Shown here piece by piece: positions 30,602-41,433 of a stretch of 64,000 nt of DNA. The notes below the pieces were generated by a model. It had not been told where the DNA came from. It searched no databases and was given only the letters and a program-made list of their open reading frames with translations. The stretch is from contig CP073213.1 of the NCBI GenBank assembly GCA_020342235.1, positions 164,501-228,500 of the forward strand, in the 5' to 3' direction. Both the position numbers and the translations under genes were made by a program. The DNA is from Saccharomycopsis phalli. Its lineage: Eukaryota; Ascomycota; Saccharomycetes; Ascoideales; Saccharomycopsidaceae. How positions within the stretch are numbered: the first letter of the stretch is position 1; every line of letters starts with the position of its first letter.

Positions 30602-32105
30602 TCACATGTTACCCAAAATTTAATACAGGATAAAGCCTAAATAATGAATATGGCGTCTGAATTGATTTTAGGGAAATATATGGCAAGTATTAATGATACA
30701 GAAGAATATTCAAGATAATATCACCATGGCAGAAGCGTACATTGAAAGATTTTTGACATCATACGCGGTATGATTGAAAAAGTAGGTCATGGAGTCGACG
30801 AGCCACACGGCTTGAGAGTATAGATTTACACATCCTTGAAACATGGATCAACTACGGCAGCGTGATCATGACGTTGGACAAAGTTTTTTTCGTATAAAAA
30901 GATATAGATTAGCACATTACAACCTTTAGTTCAAATATATAAAACTTTACGTTTGTAATATAGCCAGACATTACCGCTATTACCTACGCACATTCTTGAG
31001 CTAACTACTACTATTTATTATTTATTTATCTACTAGTACCAGCCTCCCGTTAGAAAAGAGACTGCACTAGGTACGTCACATTTCGTGTAAATAATACTCG
31101 ATTTTTACCATATAAAGATACCGACTGGCACATGGTGATTTTCAGTTGTAATATATACCTCATAGCATTACAATAGTAACTTGGCATGGTGAAATTGCTA
31201 TCACTGTCATATACTCATGGAATCGCATATTTTTAATGACCTCAGTCAACCCTACATCAAAGATGAAAGATGATTCACAATTAGTGCATGACTGAAATAC
31301 GCTTGACTAAAGAAAATTCTAGCTATACTTGTAAAGGAGACTTGTACACTTGGCAAAGCGGGTGTGCCCATGGTGAGATTAATGCCATCAAGGGAGGAAA
31401 AAGAGTCAGAAAGTAATGACGAAAACCATTCAAACCAGTGAAAAGAAACCAAGTGTCTCTTGGCAACAGTCGCATTACTGTTACCTTTGGACAACACACA
31501 CTTTTTTGTCCCTTTGGAATTGAATGACTTATTGATTTATATCACGGCGAGTGAAAAACTTACTTGCTCTTTCATATCGTCATTCCGTATCTCTATAAAT
31601 TCTATACAACAGCAGATGTAAATAGTAATTGGTACGATATTGTTCAACCTGGGGTTGTTTGGGTATTTAATGTAGAATCTCGGCTAGATTACTCTAAAGC
31701 TTGCTTCACTAGCTAAAAATCATACGTCTTATGATTAAAACACGCATTGTAGGTTTTTCAAATACATGTTGAGAAAATGGCGTTGATGATGATTCTATAT
31801 ACTTGTAAAATATTTTGGCAGCAAAGTTCTGAGGGGACATGTGTCTAAATCAAGCGGCATTGCTGGCAAAACACCATGGGAATGAATTGTTTAAATGGAG
31901 TTGGATTTGGAATTATGTCTTATAATAAACTGTCAGCTTCTATCATGTCATTCTACGAGGCATTTCACCACGTCATTTTTCCATCACCACATTTTCTACC
32001 ACATCATATACTTCATCTAGCATATACTCATACAAGAATATTATCAATATTCACGCCATGCCTTGCCAATCTTTTGACCATCTGAAACACTAGTAGACCG
32101 CACCT
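30602..32105. other. Gene-free stretch
   Basis: AT-rich sequence with no ORF, repeat family or RNA gene I can support. The region before the tRNA (29921-30514) is likewise without a supported gene; a short frame at 30060-30308 matches nothing known to me. Confidence 0.6.
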
Positions 32106-33137
32106 CTAAATGACCTGGCTCATACCATATGGATATCCCCCATCCTTTCGAAGATAAATACTCGTCATCAAGGAGTAACTAAAGTACACACCAACACTGG
32201 CCAAAACCACAAGCAAACTCCGCTGGGTTTCATTCAACAAATTCAACTTCTCTCCTGGAAGAACATCTGCCAACAAAACCACAAACACCCCAATCAATAA
32301 ATAAACCGCAGCCACCAAGAAAGTTTCTACGCCAATCTGATATTGCGTACCACCAGCAAAATAAAATGGCCCATGCTCGTTTCGCGCAATAAGCGGTACG
32401 CCTCTCACAATAGTGAACATATACCCACTAGTAAAGAGCAAAATAAGGACCACACTTATGCCTTTCCAGACCCGAGGCTGCATTAGCTTGTGCAACAACC
32501 CTGGTTCGCCGCTCTGTAATTTCTTCTTGATCAATATGGCTATAGCACCAACAAAAATCACAGCCGCAACTGTGTTTTCGGACCAGTCCTGGTCATGGAC
32601 TCCGGCGATTTCCGGGATTTGAAGTGCCTCGCTGATGTACGAGGCAAAATCTTGGACAGTCGAGCCCTCTGACAATTTGTAAGCAAAATGTTCACTGGTG
32701 GCTAGTTGGAAGTACTCTGAGTTGTTTAAATCAGTGACACCACGAGCTTTTAAATATCCGACTGCTGCATTGTAGGAAGGAACAACCCAAATGTGGGGCA
32801 CGCTGTTCATTTTCAATTTCAGAAACATCTTCTTATTGTCCGAATAATCAAGTTCCACAAATGCAAGCCCAGTATCCAACTTTGCAAGTTTGTCAAATAC
32901 TGGCTGGAACTGCCCGCACAATTTGCATCCTATTTTGGAGTCCTTGGCGGTAAACAAGATGACCAACGGCACCTCCTTCACCTCGTAATCTAGTATATGA
33001 TTATTGGCATCTGTCAATGGGATTGCGCCACTTTTTGGGTCACGAAGCGAAAACACTTCTTCGGCCTTCAATTTCTTGAATTTTGCACATTGGACCGCGG
33101 CAAATACCACTAGAAATACCCAGTAAAAGAGTTTCAT
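32106..33137 (-). CDS. Oligosaccharyltransferase subunit Ost3/Ost6
   Basis: 343 residues from the ATG at 33137, chosen because MKLFYWVFLVVFAAVQC is a clean signal peptide; an in-frame ATG nine codons earlier would bury it. The lumenal thioredoxin-like domain has the redox motif CKLC (about residues 71-74), followed by FVELDYSDN. Four membrane segments in the C-terminal half have the Ost3-type RGVPLIARNEHG and YFAGGTQYQIGVE segments. Ost3/Ost6 trap substrate cysteines and widen the range of N-glycosylation sites in the ER. Between the two paralogues I cannot decide; the length suggests Ost3. A CACGTG box lies 50 bp upstream. Confidence 0.93.
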   Translation of the reverse strand: MKLFYWVFLVVFAAVQCAKFKKLKAEEVFSLRDPKSGAIPLTDANNHILDYEVKEVPLVILFTAKDSKIGCKLCGQFQPVFDKLAKLDTGLAFVELDYSDNKKMFLKLKMNSVPHIWVVPSYNAAVGYLKARGVTDLNNSEYFQLATSEHFAYKLSEGSTVQDFASYISEALQIPEIAGVHDQDWSENTVAAVIFVGAIAILIKKKLQSGEPGLLHKLMQPRVWKGISVVLILLFTSGYMFTIVRGVPLIARNEHGPFYFAGGTQYQIGVETFLVAAVYLLIGVFVVLLADVLPGEKLNLLNETQRSLLVVLASVGVYFSYSLMTSIYLRKDGGYPYGMSQVI

Positions 33138-33186
33138 CTGACCGCAAACAACATGCTTCAACAATTGAAGGACAACAGATCCCTGT

Positions 33187-33192
33187 CACGTG
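33187..33192. promoter_or_regulatory. CACGTG box upstream of OST3/6
   Basis: GTCACGTGACAAC, about 50 bp before the chosen start codon. Confidence 0.5.
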
Positions 33193-33601
33193 ACAACTCG
33201 GCAAGGCGGACTGGATGCAGCTCAGGTGGTGTTTTCCAGGTGTGAAAATTGCCTGTACAATGTTTAAATATACAAGGGATAACCTTCTCCACACTGCCAC
33301 GTGGCTTAAACTAGTAATATAAACGGTAATATGTACTTCGAGCTTGTATCAACACGCTACAGTATATTAAAAAGTCATTTAACTTTCGTCAATGTCCGGC
33401 TTACATTGGTCAATCAGTATGTCCTACTCAAGGTACCACAATTGTCTTGGCAAAGGTCACATAGGACTCACCATAGCCACTAAAACTAGGCCATTTTCAC
33501 CACCATGCTACCTTTGAAATTCTCCCACTGTATTTTCGCCAGGCCGAATCTCAAGTTCAGGTTGCATGGTGCTTGGACCCTTTATCCAGTTGTCACATTC
33601 T

Positions 33602-35806
33602 CTAGGCGAACCACGTAAGATTAAGAGGAACAGAGGTACCTCGTCCACTAGGATACAACTTTGCAGCGCCGCTAAATTTCCGCGGTTTAGGTACATCCTT
33701 GCCATTGGCGAACTTAAACCGGCTGTTTGTAATTACAAACTTGGCAGCATGGTTAGACGAGCCACCAGCAATAGTATAGCTGGTCGAGTCCACAAGCCCA
33801 TTCCCAGCATCTGCAACGTCACTGGAAAACAATGACGACGACTCGGTGCTCCGTCCAAACGACGATATTCTCCCTCCAAACTTCTTGTGCCCGTTGGTGT
33901 CTCCAGGAGGCGGTGGAGGCGCAGATTTCCCGCCAGGTGGCGGAGGCGGAGGTGGAGCTTTGTGGGTTTCTGGGATTTTAGAAGCCTCAGGCAGTGGTGA
34001 GGACTCAAAGACACTCGAGCCTGATGAGACGTGGCCGCTTTTTGGTACGTTTAATTGCTCTGGGGTATAGTAAGAGTGTGTTTGTGGCGCGGTTGGCGGG
34101 ATTGGCGGAGGAGGCTGGGATGGTGATGAAGGAACTGGTGGCGGTGGTGCGCTTGGAGAGGTGGGAATTGGTGGCGGTGCAGCATTTGGCGATCCTGGAA
34201 CTGGAGGTGGACCTGCGTTTGTCGAGGAAAGTCTGGATGGAGACGGTGATTTGCTGAGAGGGAGCTTTGGTGCTAGGGGGATGACAGGAGCTGATATTGT
34301 AGGCAAGTTGTTTTTCTTGAAAGATTGGGGCGTTGTGTTTGGGATGGAAGGGACGTGTGTAGGAATTGAAGGAGCACTCTGAAGAGGAATTGAAGGAGCA
34401 CTGTGCGTAGGAATCGAAGGAGAACTCTGAAGAGGAATCTTTGGGGCACTGTGCGTAGGAATCTTTGGGGCACTCTGAAGAGGAATCTTTGGGGCACTGT
34501 GTGTAGGAATCTTTGGGGCACCATTTAGAGGCACCAAAGGAGTACCAGGGCTTGGAATTGGCGGTGATGAGATGCTTGGAAACAGAGGCGCATTGTTAAC
34601 TGGAACCTTTGGAATGTTGCTGGTGCCTTTGTTGCCGGCCTTTTTCTTACCTAAATTATTTCTCATGCCCGCGATATCGTTCAAGAACGCAAATTGGGGG
34701 TTCCCAGAAGCTACTGGCGTCGGCTCTGACTTCTTTTCCATCTTCAAGGGCACATTTGCGGCTTTTGCGTCGGCCACTGAAGCCGGGTTGAAGTCTTTGC
34801 TGACGTTTTCCACAACATAGTCGTTTCGTCGTTTTGCGTTGATCTGATCAAGGAATGGCAAGGCACCTCCTCCAGAGGAAGGCGATGGGCTTGAAGAGCC
34901 AACTGACGAAGAAGCAAGAAGTCCAGATGGAGGAGGTGGTGGTGGAATATTCCCTAATGGAGGAGGAGGTGGAATATTCCCAGATGGAGGAGGAGGTGGA
35001 ATATTCCCAGATGGAGGAGGAGGTGGAGGTGGAATATTCCCAGATGGAGGAGGAGGTGGTGGAATACTCCCAGATGGAGGAGGAGGAGGTGGAATACTCC
35101 CAGATGGAGGAGGAGGAGGTGGAATACTCCCTAATGGAGGAGGATTTCCTATTGGGTGAGAACTAGGCACAGATGGAGCCAGTGTACTTGGAATAGGAGG
35201 AGGCCCACTAACAGGTAAGTGTGGAGCGTTGGATTTCTTGGTTGGTCGACCCAATGGCACATGTGGAGCTCTTGGAGAAATTGCTATTGGAACATTATGC
35301 TGTGGGGTTGGTGGAGCATTGGATGGAATTGGTGGAGCATTGGATGGAATTGGTGGAGCATTGGATGGAATTGGAGGAGCACCCGTTGTGGTAGAAAGAC
35401 CTGGAACAGTAGGTACGCCCAAGGGGATATTCAATGGCGGCTGTTTTGTAGGCGCCTTTTTGTGAAGTGGCGGGGCATTCGGAAGCGCAAAGCCAGCGCC
35501 TCCAGGAACTGGCGGAGCAGACCGGCCTGCAGACGGTTTCTTGACGCCATCAAACTTATCTGCCTCATGGGCAGCGCTAAAGTTCAGCGAGACTTTATCC
35601 ACCACATGGTCATTCCGCCGTCTGGCGTTGATCTGGTCTAAAAAAGGCAAAGCACCGCCTGCTGGACTTGGTGCTGGCAAAGAAGCCGGCGGTCCGCCCA
35701 AAGAAGATGGAGGTGGCGGTGGCGGCGGAACTCCTCCTGCTGGTGGCGGCGGTGGCGGTGGTGGGCCACCGCCAGTTGGAGGTTTTGTCTTTTTGAAGAA
35801 ACTCAT
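33602..35806 (-). CDS. VRP1: Verprolin (WIP-like actin regulator)
   Basis: 734 residues with very high proline. The N-terminus MSFFKKTKPPTGGG leads into poly-proline. There are two WH2 actin-binding motifs: GALPFLDQINARRRNDHVV near residue 50, and a second, LPFLDQINAKRRNDYVV, near 320. Several tandem proline blocks follow, including about eight repeats of an AP(K/S)IP(L/T)(Q/H)S type, and the C-terminal WASP-binding region RFKFANGKDVPKPRKF with YPSGRGTSVPLNL. Verprolin binds Las17/WASP and type I myosin at endocytic actin patches. The tandem blocks (about 34350-34520, 34920-35150 and 35290-35380) are likely to vary in length between strains. Confidence 0.95.
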   Translation of the reverse strand: MSFFKKTKPPTGGGPPPPPPPPAGGVPPPPPPPSSLGGPPASLPAPSPAGGALPFLDQINARRRNDHVVDKVSLNFSAAHEADKFDGVKKPSAGRSAPPVPGGAGFALPNAPPLHKKAPTKQPPLNIPLGVPTVPGLSTTTGAPPIPSNAPPIPSNAPPIPSNAPPTPQHNVPIAISPRAPHVPLGRPTKKSNAPHLPVSGPPPIPSTLAPSVPSSHPIGNPPPLGSIPPPPPPSGSIPPPPPPSGSIPPPPPPSGNIPPPPPPPSGNIPPPPPSGNIPPPPPLGNIPPPPPPSGLLASSSVGSSSPSPSSGGGALPFLDQINAKRRNDYVVENVSKDFNPASVADAKAANVPLKMEKKSEPTPVASGNPQFAFLNDIAGMRNNLGKKKAGNKGTSNIPKVPVNNAPLFPSISSPPIPSPGTPLVPLNGAPKIPTHSAPKIPLQSAPKIPTHSAPKIPLQSSPSIPTHSAPSIPLQSAPSIPTHVPSIPNTTPQSFKKNNLPTISAPVIPLAPKLPLSKSPSPSRLSSTNAGPPPVPGSPNAAPPPIPTSPSAPPPPVPSSPSQPPPPIPPTAPQTHSYYTPEQLNVPKSGHVSSGSSVFESSPLPEASKIPETHKAPPPPPPPGGKSAPPPPPGDTNGHKKFGGRISSFGRSTESSSLFSSDVADAGNGLVDSTSYTIAGGSSNHAAKFVITNSRFKFANGKDVPKPRKFSGAAKLYPSGRGTSVPLNLTWFA

Positions 35807-35857
35807 GCTTGGTGGTGAGTTGAAATAGGAGTCGATCAGAACTTATGCCCGCGTGGT

Positions 35858-35863
35858 CACGTG
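35858..35863. promoter_or_regulatory. CACGTG box upstream of VRP1
   Basis: GGTCACGTGGGAC lies about 50 bp before the VRP1 start codon. Confidence 0.45.
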
Positions 35864-36091
35864 GGACGAAAATGGGTCATGGGAGAAGCTGCAAGGGACG
35901 GAAGTAATAATGGGAAAATATTCAAGTATTATTTATACAAGCTTGTATTGTGTAATCATAGTTGAATTCACCATTGTCGCAAGGTATCACCTGCGTGGAT
36001 CTTTGTATCCTCTTGACCTGCTTGACTAGTCTTGAATTATTTAATCCTATTTATTCATGGCCAATCGCAATATTATTATTTATTTGTGGTG

Positions 36092-36255
36092 TAATACAGT
36101 AACTAGGATATGAGTGGTAAAATAGTAATTTCAGGAAAGATAAAACACAAAAGGAACCAAAAGAATAAGCGACGTGCCAAGTTTAGCATAATCGTCTGAA
36201 AGAGTGCGATGTGTGCGTTTGTCAAGGGACTTGCGTCGTCGTAGCTCGGTTTAGT
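36092..36255 (+). mobile_element. LTR fragment, family 1
   Basis: It starts TGTAATACAGTAACTAGGAT and contains GAGTGGTAAAATAG, like the family-1 solo LTRs, and then continues with weaker similarity. The right end is not recognisable. Confidence 0.5.
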
Positions 36256-36289
36256 ATAGCAATAAAAGATGAGAACCCCTCTTTTATTG

Positions 36290-36490
36290 CATGCGGTCTA
36301 GAGCTGTACTAGGCTCCGAAGATTGATACTTCACTGCTGAAACTATGAGCAACACCGCTACGTCGAGTGTTGAAAGAAAACCCTTCATATGGGCAGAAAA
36401 ACTTCCTACCAGGTCTTGAGAGTGGCTACTGATGATTTTACTCTGGACGCCTCTGGGGTCTCCCTCTAATCGCTAGATGCAAAAAAAAAA
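36290..36490 (-). mobile_element. LINE family 2, old 3'-end relic
   Basis: CTGTACTAGGCTCC, GATACTTC.CTGCTGAAACTA and TTGAAAGAAAACCCTT align in order with the 3' end at 60330-60425. It is strongly diverged and has no tail. Confidence 0.45.
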
Positions 36491-36510
36491 ACTTTCCTTT
36501 TGATCTCAAG

Positions 36511-36790
36511 ATTTGTCGTGGTTAACTAACCACGGCAGAATAGGTCTAGTATTCAAGGAGGAGTTCGGAGTAGCTTACCGGACTCAGCCACAGAATACAG
36601 TAGCGCGTCCGTCGATCAACGGTAACCACCATCTGATTAAAGGACAACAACCTCCTAGGAGGATCGGCATTCTCTATAAGAAGGCCGACATCTCGCTACA
36701 AACATTAACGATCACAAGACCAATTCAGCTGGATATTTATATCTAGCACAACCCATTCCGGTTATCCAAATACTAAAGGAACAAAACAAA
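36511..36790 (+). repeat. Repeat K unit ending in AAAGGAACAAAACA
   Basis: It starts near TGTCGTGGTTAACTAACCAC and ends TTCCGGTTATCCAAATACTA followed by AAAGGAACAAAACA. The start recurs at 63928, and the end recurs at about 37660, 48055 and (inverted) 63412. TG...CA ends suggest an LTR-like unit, but I see no duplication at its ends. Confidence 0.5.
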
Positions 36791-37124
36791 CAATTAAGTA
36801 GTTTATAGTTTGCTGTAATACTATGTCTAATTCAGGTGACACCTATAAACTACGACAAGATTTGAGAAATGACTCAAGAAGTAGCCATGGGTGTCATTAC
36901 ATGGAAACTGTCGTGATGTCCGGAGCTGCAGGATATGATACCAAGGATTAACTTCTGTAGATTATAGTCCCTATCCTGGTGGCAGAGTTTCACTAGACGA
37001 GAAAACGTGATAACTATAAATGGGGATCGCTTCACCGTATAAAGAACAAGTTGGATGGCATCATCACTTAATCATTAAATCAATCATTCTATTCCATGCT
37101 TCCGATGTCGATTTCATTGCCTGG

Positions 37125-37663
37125 AGGGCGTGCCATCGTTACAAACTTATGCTCAGATATTTACTTAATTATTAATGTGTTTTGTTCCTGTGTAACTGAA
37201 TAATCGGAACGGTAATGATGATTGAATTAAATTCTACTTGTTCGTTTGAACCACGGTAATATCTCCCCTTTATAGGAGAGATGTTCCCTTATAAGAGCCT
37301 ATTTTCCGCATACTATATCCACATTAAGAGACATTTATGACCCAAAGAAACAAGGAAAGACTTAGATATCCGAACCAAAGCAGGTCCGCTTTTGCCTAAC
37401 TCAACAGAGGTTCATGAACCAATGTAATTACCAGATGTTCTAGGATATTGTCATGGTTCCGCCCATTACAGACTGAATCCGTAGATACAAAACATAACCG
37501 ACCAATAGTGATGGCAGATATTATCTGAACACTGAGTAAGACAATGTCTGACAATATGCATCGAAGCAACAGACCTTCTATAAGGCGCAATTCTACTATA
37601 ACATATATACAATTATTTCTTACATATCACACCCGTCCAGTTATTCAATTTGAAAGGAACAAA
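37125..37663. repeat. Repeat K composite, copy 1
   Basis: Two units face away from each other. The left, inverted unit (about 37125-37320) contains CGTTACAAACTTATGCTCAG and TTTTGTTCC. The right unit (about 37450-37663) starts TGTCATGGTTCCGCCC, contains GACTGAATCCGTAGATA and ends AAAGGAACAAAACA. The same pair recurs at 47475-48150. Confidence 0.6.
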
Positions 37664-37974
37664 ACATTATTTATGAAGTTTATAGAGTTGATCTAATAAA
37701 TTAAGCCCAACCCCTCTGGCAAACTTAAACTTCAACAAAAACGAAATATCCAAATGCATGAAAAATGGTGCAACTATGAAAAGACATTTCTTCCATTAGC
37801 TGGATAATTAAAGGTCCTTCTTTATGATGGAGAATGGACTGGAATGTCCTTAGGTTAGGAGACGGAAACACGTACATGCATATATGTGCATATAAACACT
37901 TTCAAGAATTCACTTACAGATGCATATATAAAAAGCCCATGCCTTTGCTCTTTTTTTAACCTGCACCAATTATA

Positions 37975-38475
37975 ATGAACCCTGTGCTTTTCGTTCTTTT
38001 GATTGGAAGCGTGTTTGCTGACCATTCTTTTTCAGTATCATCTTACTTGACAACCTATTCGATAGATGGACTTCTTGTGACCGTGTCGGCACCAACTTCT
38101 ATTACTGCTATTTCCCAGGACCATACTTACACTGAATATATTGGGGTGGATAGAAGTATTTCAGAGCCAGAATTGCCCTCTGTGGTGAGTGTCATTACCT
38201 CTGGAGACTCTGTGACTACTATCATGCCGTCGAACATTCATGCAAACGTGAGTTTGGCCACGGTTACTCTAGGGCAGGGAAATACTAGTCATATTGTTAC
38301 AGCTACCATTGATCCTGCACTGAAATTAACCGGTTCTTCTGCGAGCGCGTCTTCTTCATCCGGTTCAGCTTCTTCAAAAGGTGCTGGCGCCGTTGCTCAT
38401 GGTGTGTTGGACAATAGCTATTACTACTTGGCTTTAGTTTCCGGAGGTCTTGTTGGTATCTTGGCCTTGCTTTAA
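37975..38475 (+). CDS. Small GPI-type cell-surface protein, module A
   Basis: 166 residues, family not recognised. The N-terminal signal peptide is MNPVLFVLLIGSVFADHS. A beta-type, Ser/Thr-rich ectodomain with few N-glycosylation sites (NVS, NTS) follows, then a low-complexity serine stretch and a hydrophobic C-terminus LALVSGGLVGILALL typical of a GPI-anchor signal. It should end up on the plasma membrane or cell wall. A TATA-like TATATAAAAAG lies about 45 bp upstream. It converges on the aspartyl protease gene next to it. Paralogues lie at 49542-50042 and, broken, at 55007-55507. Leader and tail are nearly identical among copies, while the centre (residues about 25-65) differs most. Confidence 0.85.
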   Translation: MNPVLFVLLIGSVFADHSFSVSSYLTTYSIDGLLVTVSAPTSITAISQDHTYTEYIGVDRSISEPELPSVVSVITSGDSVTTIMPSNIHANVSLATVTLGQGNTSHIVTATIDPALKLTGSSASASSSSGSASSKGAGAVAHGVLDNSYYYLALVSGGLVGILALL

Positions 38476-38746
38476 TTATAGATTTTTCTCGAGTTAATGA
38501 CTATGTTTCATGATTGATTTTGTATTGTGTACAGTAGATCTATAGAATGAACATCGAGTGAAGCTTGCAATTTGACTGCTGGCAGGTTTGTTCAGTTTAT
38601 TTGTTAGCATTATAAGAACTAATTTATAATATCAGCCTCGTATCAAATTAGAGTTAAATTCTAAGATTTATTATATCTTTACTAATTGATAAAAGCAATA
38701 CTATACCTGATATCTACAAAGGTTATAATCAATAATAAAACATGAC

Positions 38747-40144
38747 TTATGAAATCAAAGCCATAGCTGTCATAATAGAAACAATTAAATACATTGGCCA
38801 ACTCACGTTTAAACAAACTCCAGAATTTTTTTTACCGTTACCAGATGGCGTGGCAGGCGAAGATGAAGAAGTAGAACTGCTATTGTTTGTGGAATCAGCA
38901 AACCCAAAATTCGACCCTGCAGAGTTTGCCTTTGGTTTACCAACAGTAAAAGACGCATTCCCAAGATCAAAGTAAGAGTAGGCATTGTCAAAAAAAGGCA
39001 CTCCAAATATGGCATTCACAGATCTTGAAGTTCCATAATTAAAAGGGTATCTGCAATACTGTTCTCCATCAATGGTTTGATTTCGGAGCACATATGGCCA
39101 CATTGGCACATCAATAGTCACCGAGCTATTAGGATCAAAACTAAAAGAAATCAGCGCCTTGGCTATTTCCTCACACTTCATAAAGAAAGCACCGCTACTC
39201 CAAACGTAGTTTGAAAATTGCGAGAATATCACACTAGAAACATTCTGTGAAAAACCCATAACGGAGCTACCAGTATCAATATAGTATACATCAGGGGCAA
39301 CTGCCACAGAATGATCACCATTATTAATAGTGGCATCCGCATAAACATAATATCCATTATAGACACCATCGAGAATGAAAGGAACTGTGACCGTGTCTCC
39401 ATCAATCTGTGACATGTCTGGCCGTGCACCACCAAACGCAATTGATCCATGTTTACTAGTAGAATTGAAGTTTACAGCAAATGCAAAATTGTCAATAATA
39501 CCAGACGTCCATAACTTCCGAGGTAGGTTATCGTACTGAACCAGAAGCTCACTTGCTCTCGTGGCAGAAACCTCCAATGTCCGAGGTCCAAGACCGAGAT
39601 TGTTTGGTATATTACCTTCATGAACTGCCGCAAAAACCGCACCTTTAACTTCAGTGCCAAACACGTTGATCGTATCATTCACATATTCTCCATAGGAATA
39701 TGTATCACCGGTGGCAAATAGACCAAAAAATTCCATTCCAGTTTTAATCAATGACTTAGAACTCGAAGGGTCAAACAATAGATCACAAGTAACAAATGTC
39801 GAATCTTCTGTCGAGTTCCCTTTATTGAGAAATGTGAGATTTCCCACATTTCCATAAGTATAATTGTAAAACGTATCAATCAATATATTATCTCTTTTCC
39901 GAATGCTGGAAGTGTTGGAACAAAATGGACTGGGCGAAGACCAAACATTCAAATCAGATGCGCCAGTGTCAATTCTAGCCCTGGTAGTGAAGTTTTCGCT
40001 TCCAAGTCCTAGTTCCACAAACCAATAGTCACCATAAAGTTCAACAGGAACTTCAAGGACACCATTCTTGGCATTTTCTCTCTTGATGATGGAACCAAAA
40101 ACCAACAAAGGCGCCAAAATAAAATTAAGCAAGTATACTTTCAT
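38747..40144 (-). CDS. Yapsin-like GPI aspartyl protease, module A
   Basis: 465 residues. A signal peptide (about 1-17) is followed by a Kex2-type KR site (21-22), so the propeptide is very short or absent. The first catalytic motif is IDTGAS (Asp 59) and the second IDTGSS (near residue 291). The expected glycine-rich strand (SIAFGGARPDMSQIDGDTV) and VPFFDNAYSYFDL late motif are present. A Ser/Thr linker leads to the hydrophobic C-terminus SWPMYLIVSIMTAMALIS, a GPI-anchor signal. Such yapsins cleave at basic residues on the cell surface and remodel wall proteins. It is shorter than yapsins with a long acidic loop and may be closer to the Bar1/secreted-protease group. Paralogues lie at 50619-52022 and 61687-63090. 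Confidence 0.92.
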   Translation of the reverse strand: MKVYLLNFILAPLLVFGSIIKRENAKNGVLEVPVELYGDYWFVELGLGSENFTTRARIDTGASDLNVWSSPSPFCSNTSSIRKRDNILIDTFYNYTYGNVGNLTFLNKGNSTEDSTFVTCDLLFDPSSSKSLIKTGMEFFGLFATGDTYSYGEYVNDTINVFGTEVKGAVFAAVHEGNIPNNLGLGPRTLEVSATRASELLVQYDNLPRKLWTSGIIDNFAFAVNFNSTSKHGSIAFGGARPDMSQIDGDTVTVPFILDGVYNGYYVYADATINNGDHSVAVAPDVYYIDTGSSVMGFSQNVSSVIFSQFSNYVWSSGAFFMKCEEIAKALISFSFDPNSSVTIDVPMWPYVLRNQTIDGEQYCRYPFNYGTSRSVNAIFGVPFFDNAYSYFDLGNASFTVGKPKANSAGSNFGFADSTNNSSSTSSSSPATPSGNGKKNSGVCLNVSWPMYLIVSIMTAMALIS

Positions 40145-41433
40145 ATTGCCGGTAGTGTCGGAAATATTACTGAATTGTTTTGTTTTAAATCTAGCGTGTT
40201 TAACAAGATGGCTGCCGACCTATATTTATACTTGAAATGTTTAGGGGTAGTATGCTGCTATCTGTACGATCACGCACCACTCCAAGACAATTTCGACTAT
40301 TGGTATATGAGTAATTTAAATAGATGCTTTTTATTCCAATAATCATACCTTATTTGGTTGAATTTTTATATTTTGGTCAATTCTCGTATTAAAATGTCCT
40401 ATTGTACGTTGAAAAAGCGACACGGTATTTTGATTCATCTGTGTGAGACATCAATATTCACATTTGGTTTTTCAGTACCTATCGAGTCACACATGCAGGC
40501 TATCCGTATTCTGTTTGATACCTAAATAAGTTGGACGCCTGCCTTAACGCAAAGTAATGCGTCATTATACTTTGACTTATCATATGTGTATTTATAGATT
40601 ATCAGGTCCCATTTAGTTTTGAATACTACACTTCTGAGTAATTTTTGAATGCAGAAAGCTAGATACGATACGTGGCTCGCTTATATTTGGAAACCGTTTA
40701 ATGAGTCCGACTGGACTAGATAAATCGAGTATATAATTGATTTCGGCAGAATAAATAACAGCTAGATAATTAAAGAGAAAAAGAACAGTCTGAGGTCATC
40801 ATTGCACAGATTCATAGTACCCCGCATATTGACTAATCAAAAGTTGCACCAAGTAATCCATACTATCACCATAATCTAGTATTTGAAATCTTCTGATTGA
40901 AATATCTTATGTCTCTTATTTGAAGTCCCGGTATCTTCGAAACCATGACAAGACTAACTAGTCACAATTTGGAAAAACCATTGATAACTAGTACTTATAA
41001 TTGTCTACAAGATTGTCTGACATGTTGATAAAAGCCCTTATTATACCACTATTCCAGCTACTCGAATTCCTGTGGGACAAGAGCCCATGGTCAAGGTACT
41101 TCCAACAACTGCTCAAATTGAAGTTTTTAATTCCCAGCAGGCGCATGAAGGCTGGCAAAGGGTTTTCTTCAACAGCAATGCAGCTGGAGGTTGCTGAATA
41201 AAAATATTCATGTTAGACAACCATATTTTTGGAGACAATATATAGCAAAAATAAATATTATCATTATAAGGTGTAGCAAGCAGACATGGCTTTTATTTTG
41301 AAACTGGTTGTTTCGTGTGGGCTGCCGTTTTGTGTGTATACTGGGGTAACCAGATTTACAGATTAGATAACGTATTCATATTTCGTGCGATTTACTATTC
41401 ATGATCATTTCATTTTGATGCCAATGTGATCCA
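40145..41433. other. Duplicated protease promoter region, then gene-free
   Basis: 40145-40700 is similar over most of its length to the upstream regions of the other two protease copies (52023-52600; 61100-61686 inverted), including the word GTAATTTTTGAATNCAGAAA. A short piece at 40985-41035 recurs inverted at 49163-49215 (ATCAACATGTCAGACAA-type). No gene is seen to 41433. Confidence 0.6.
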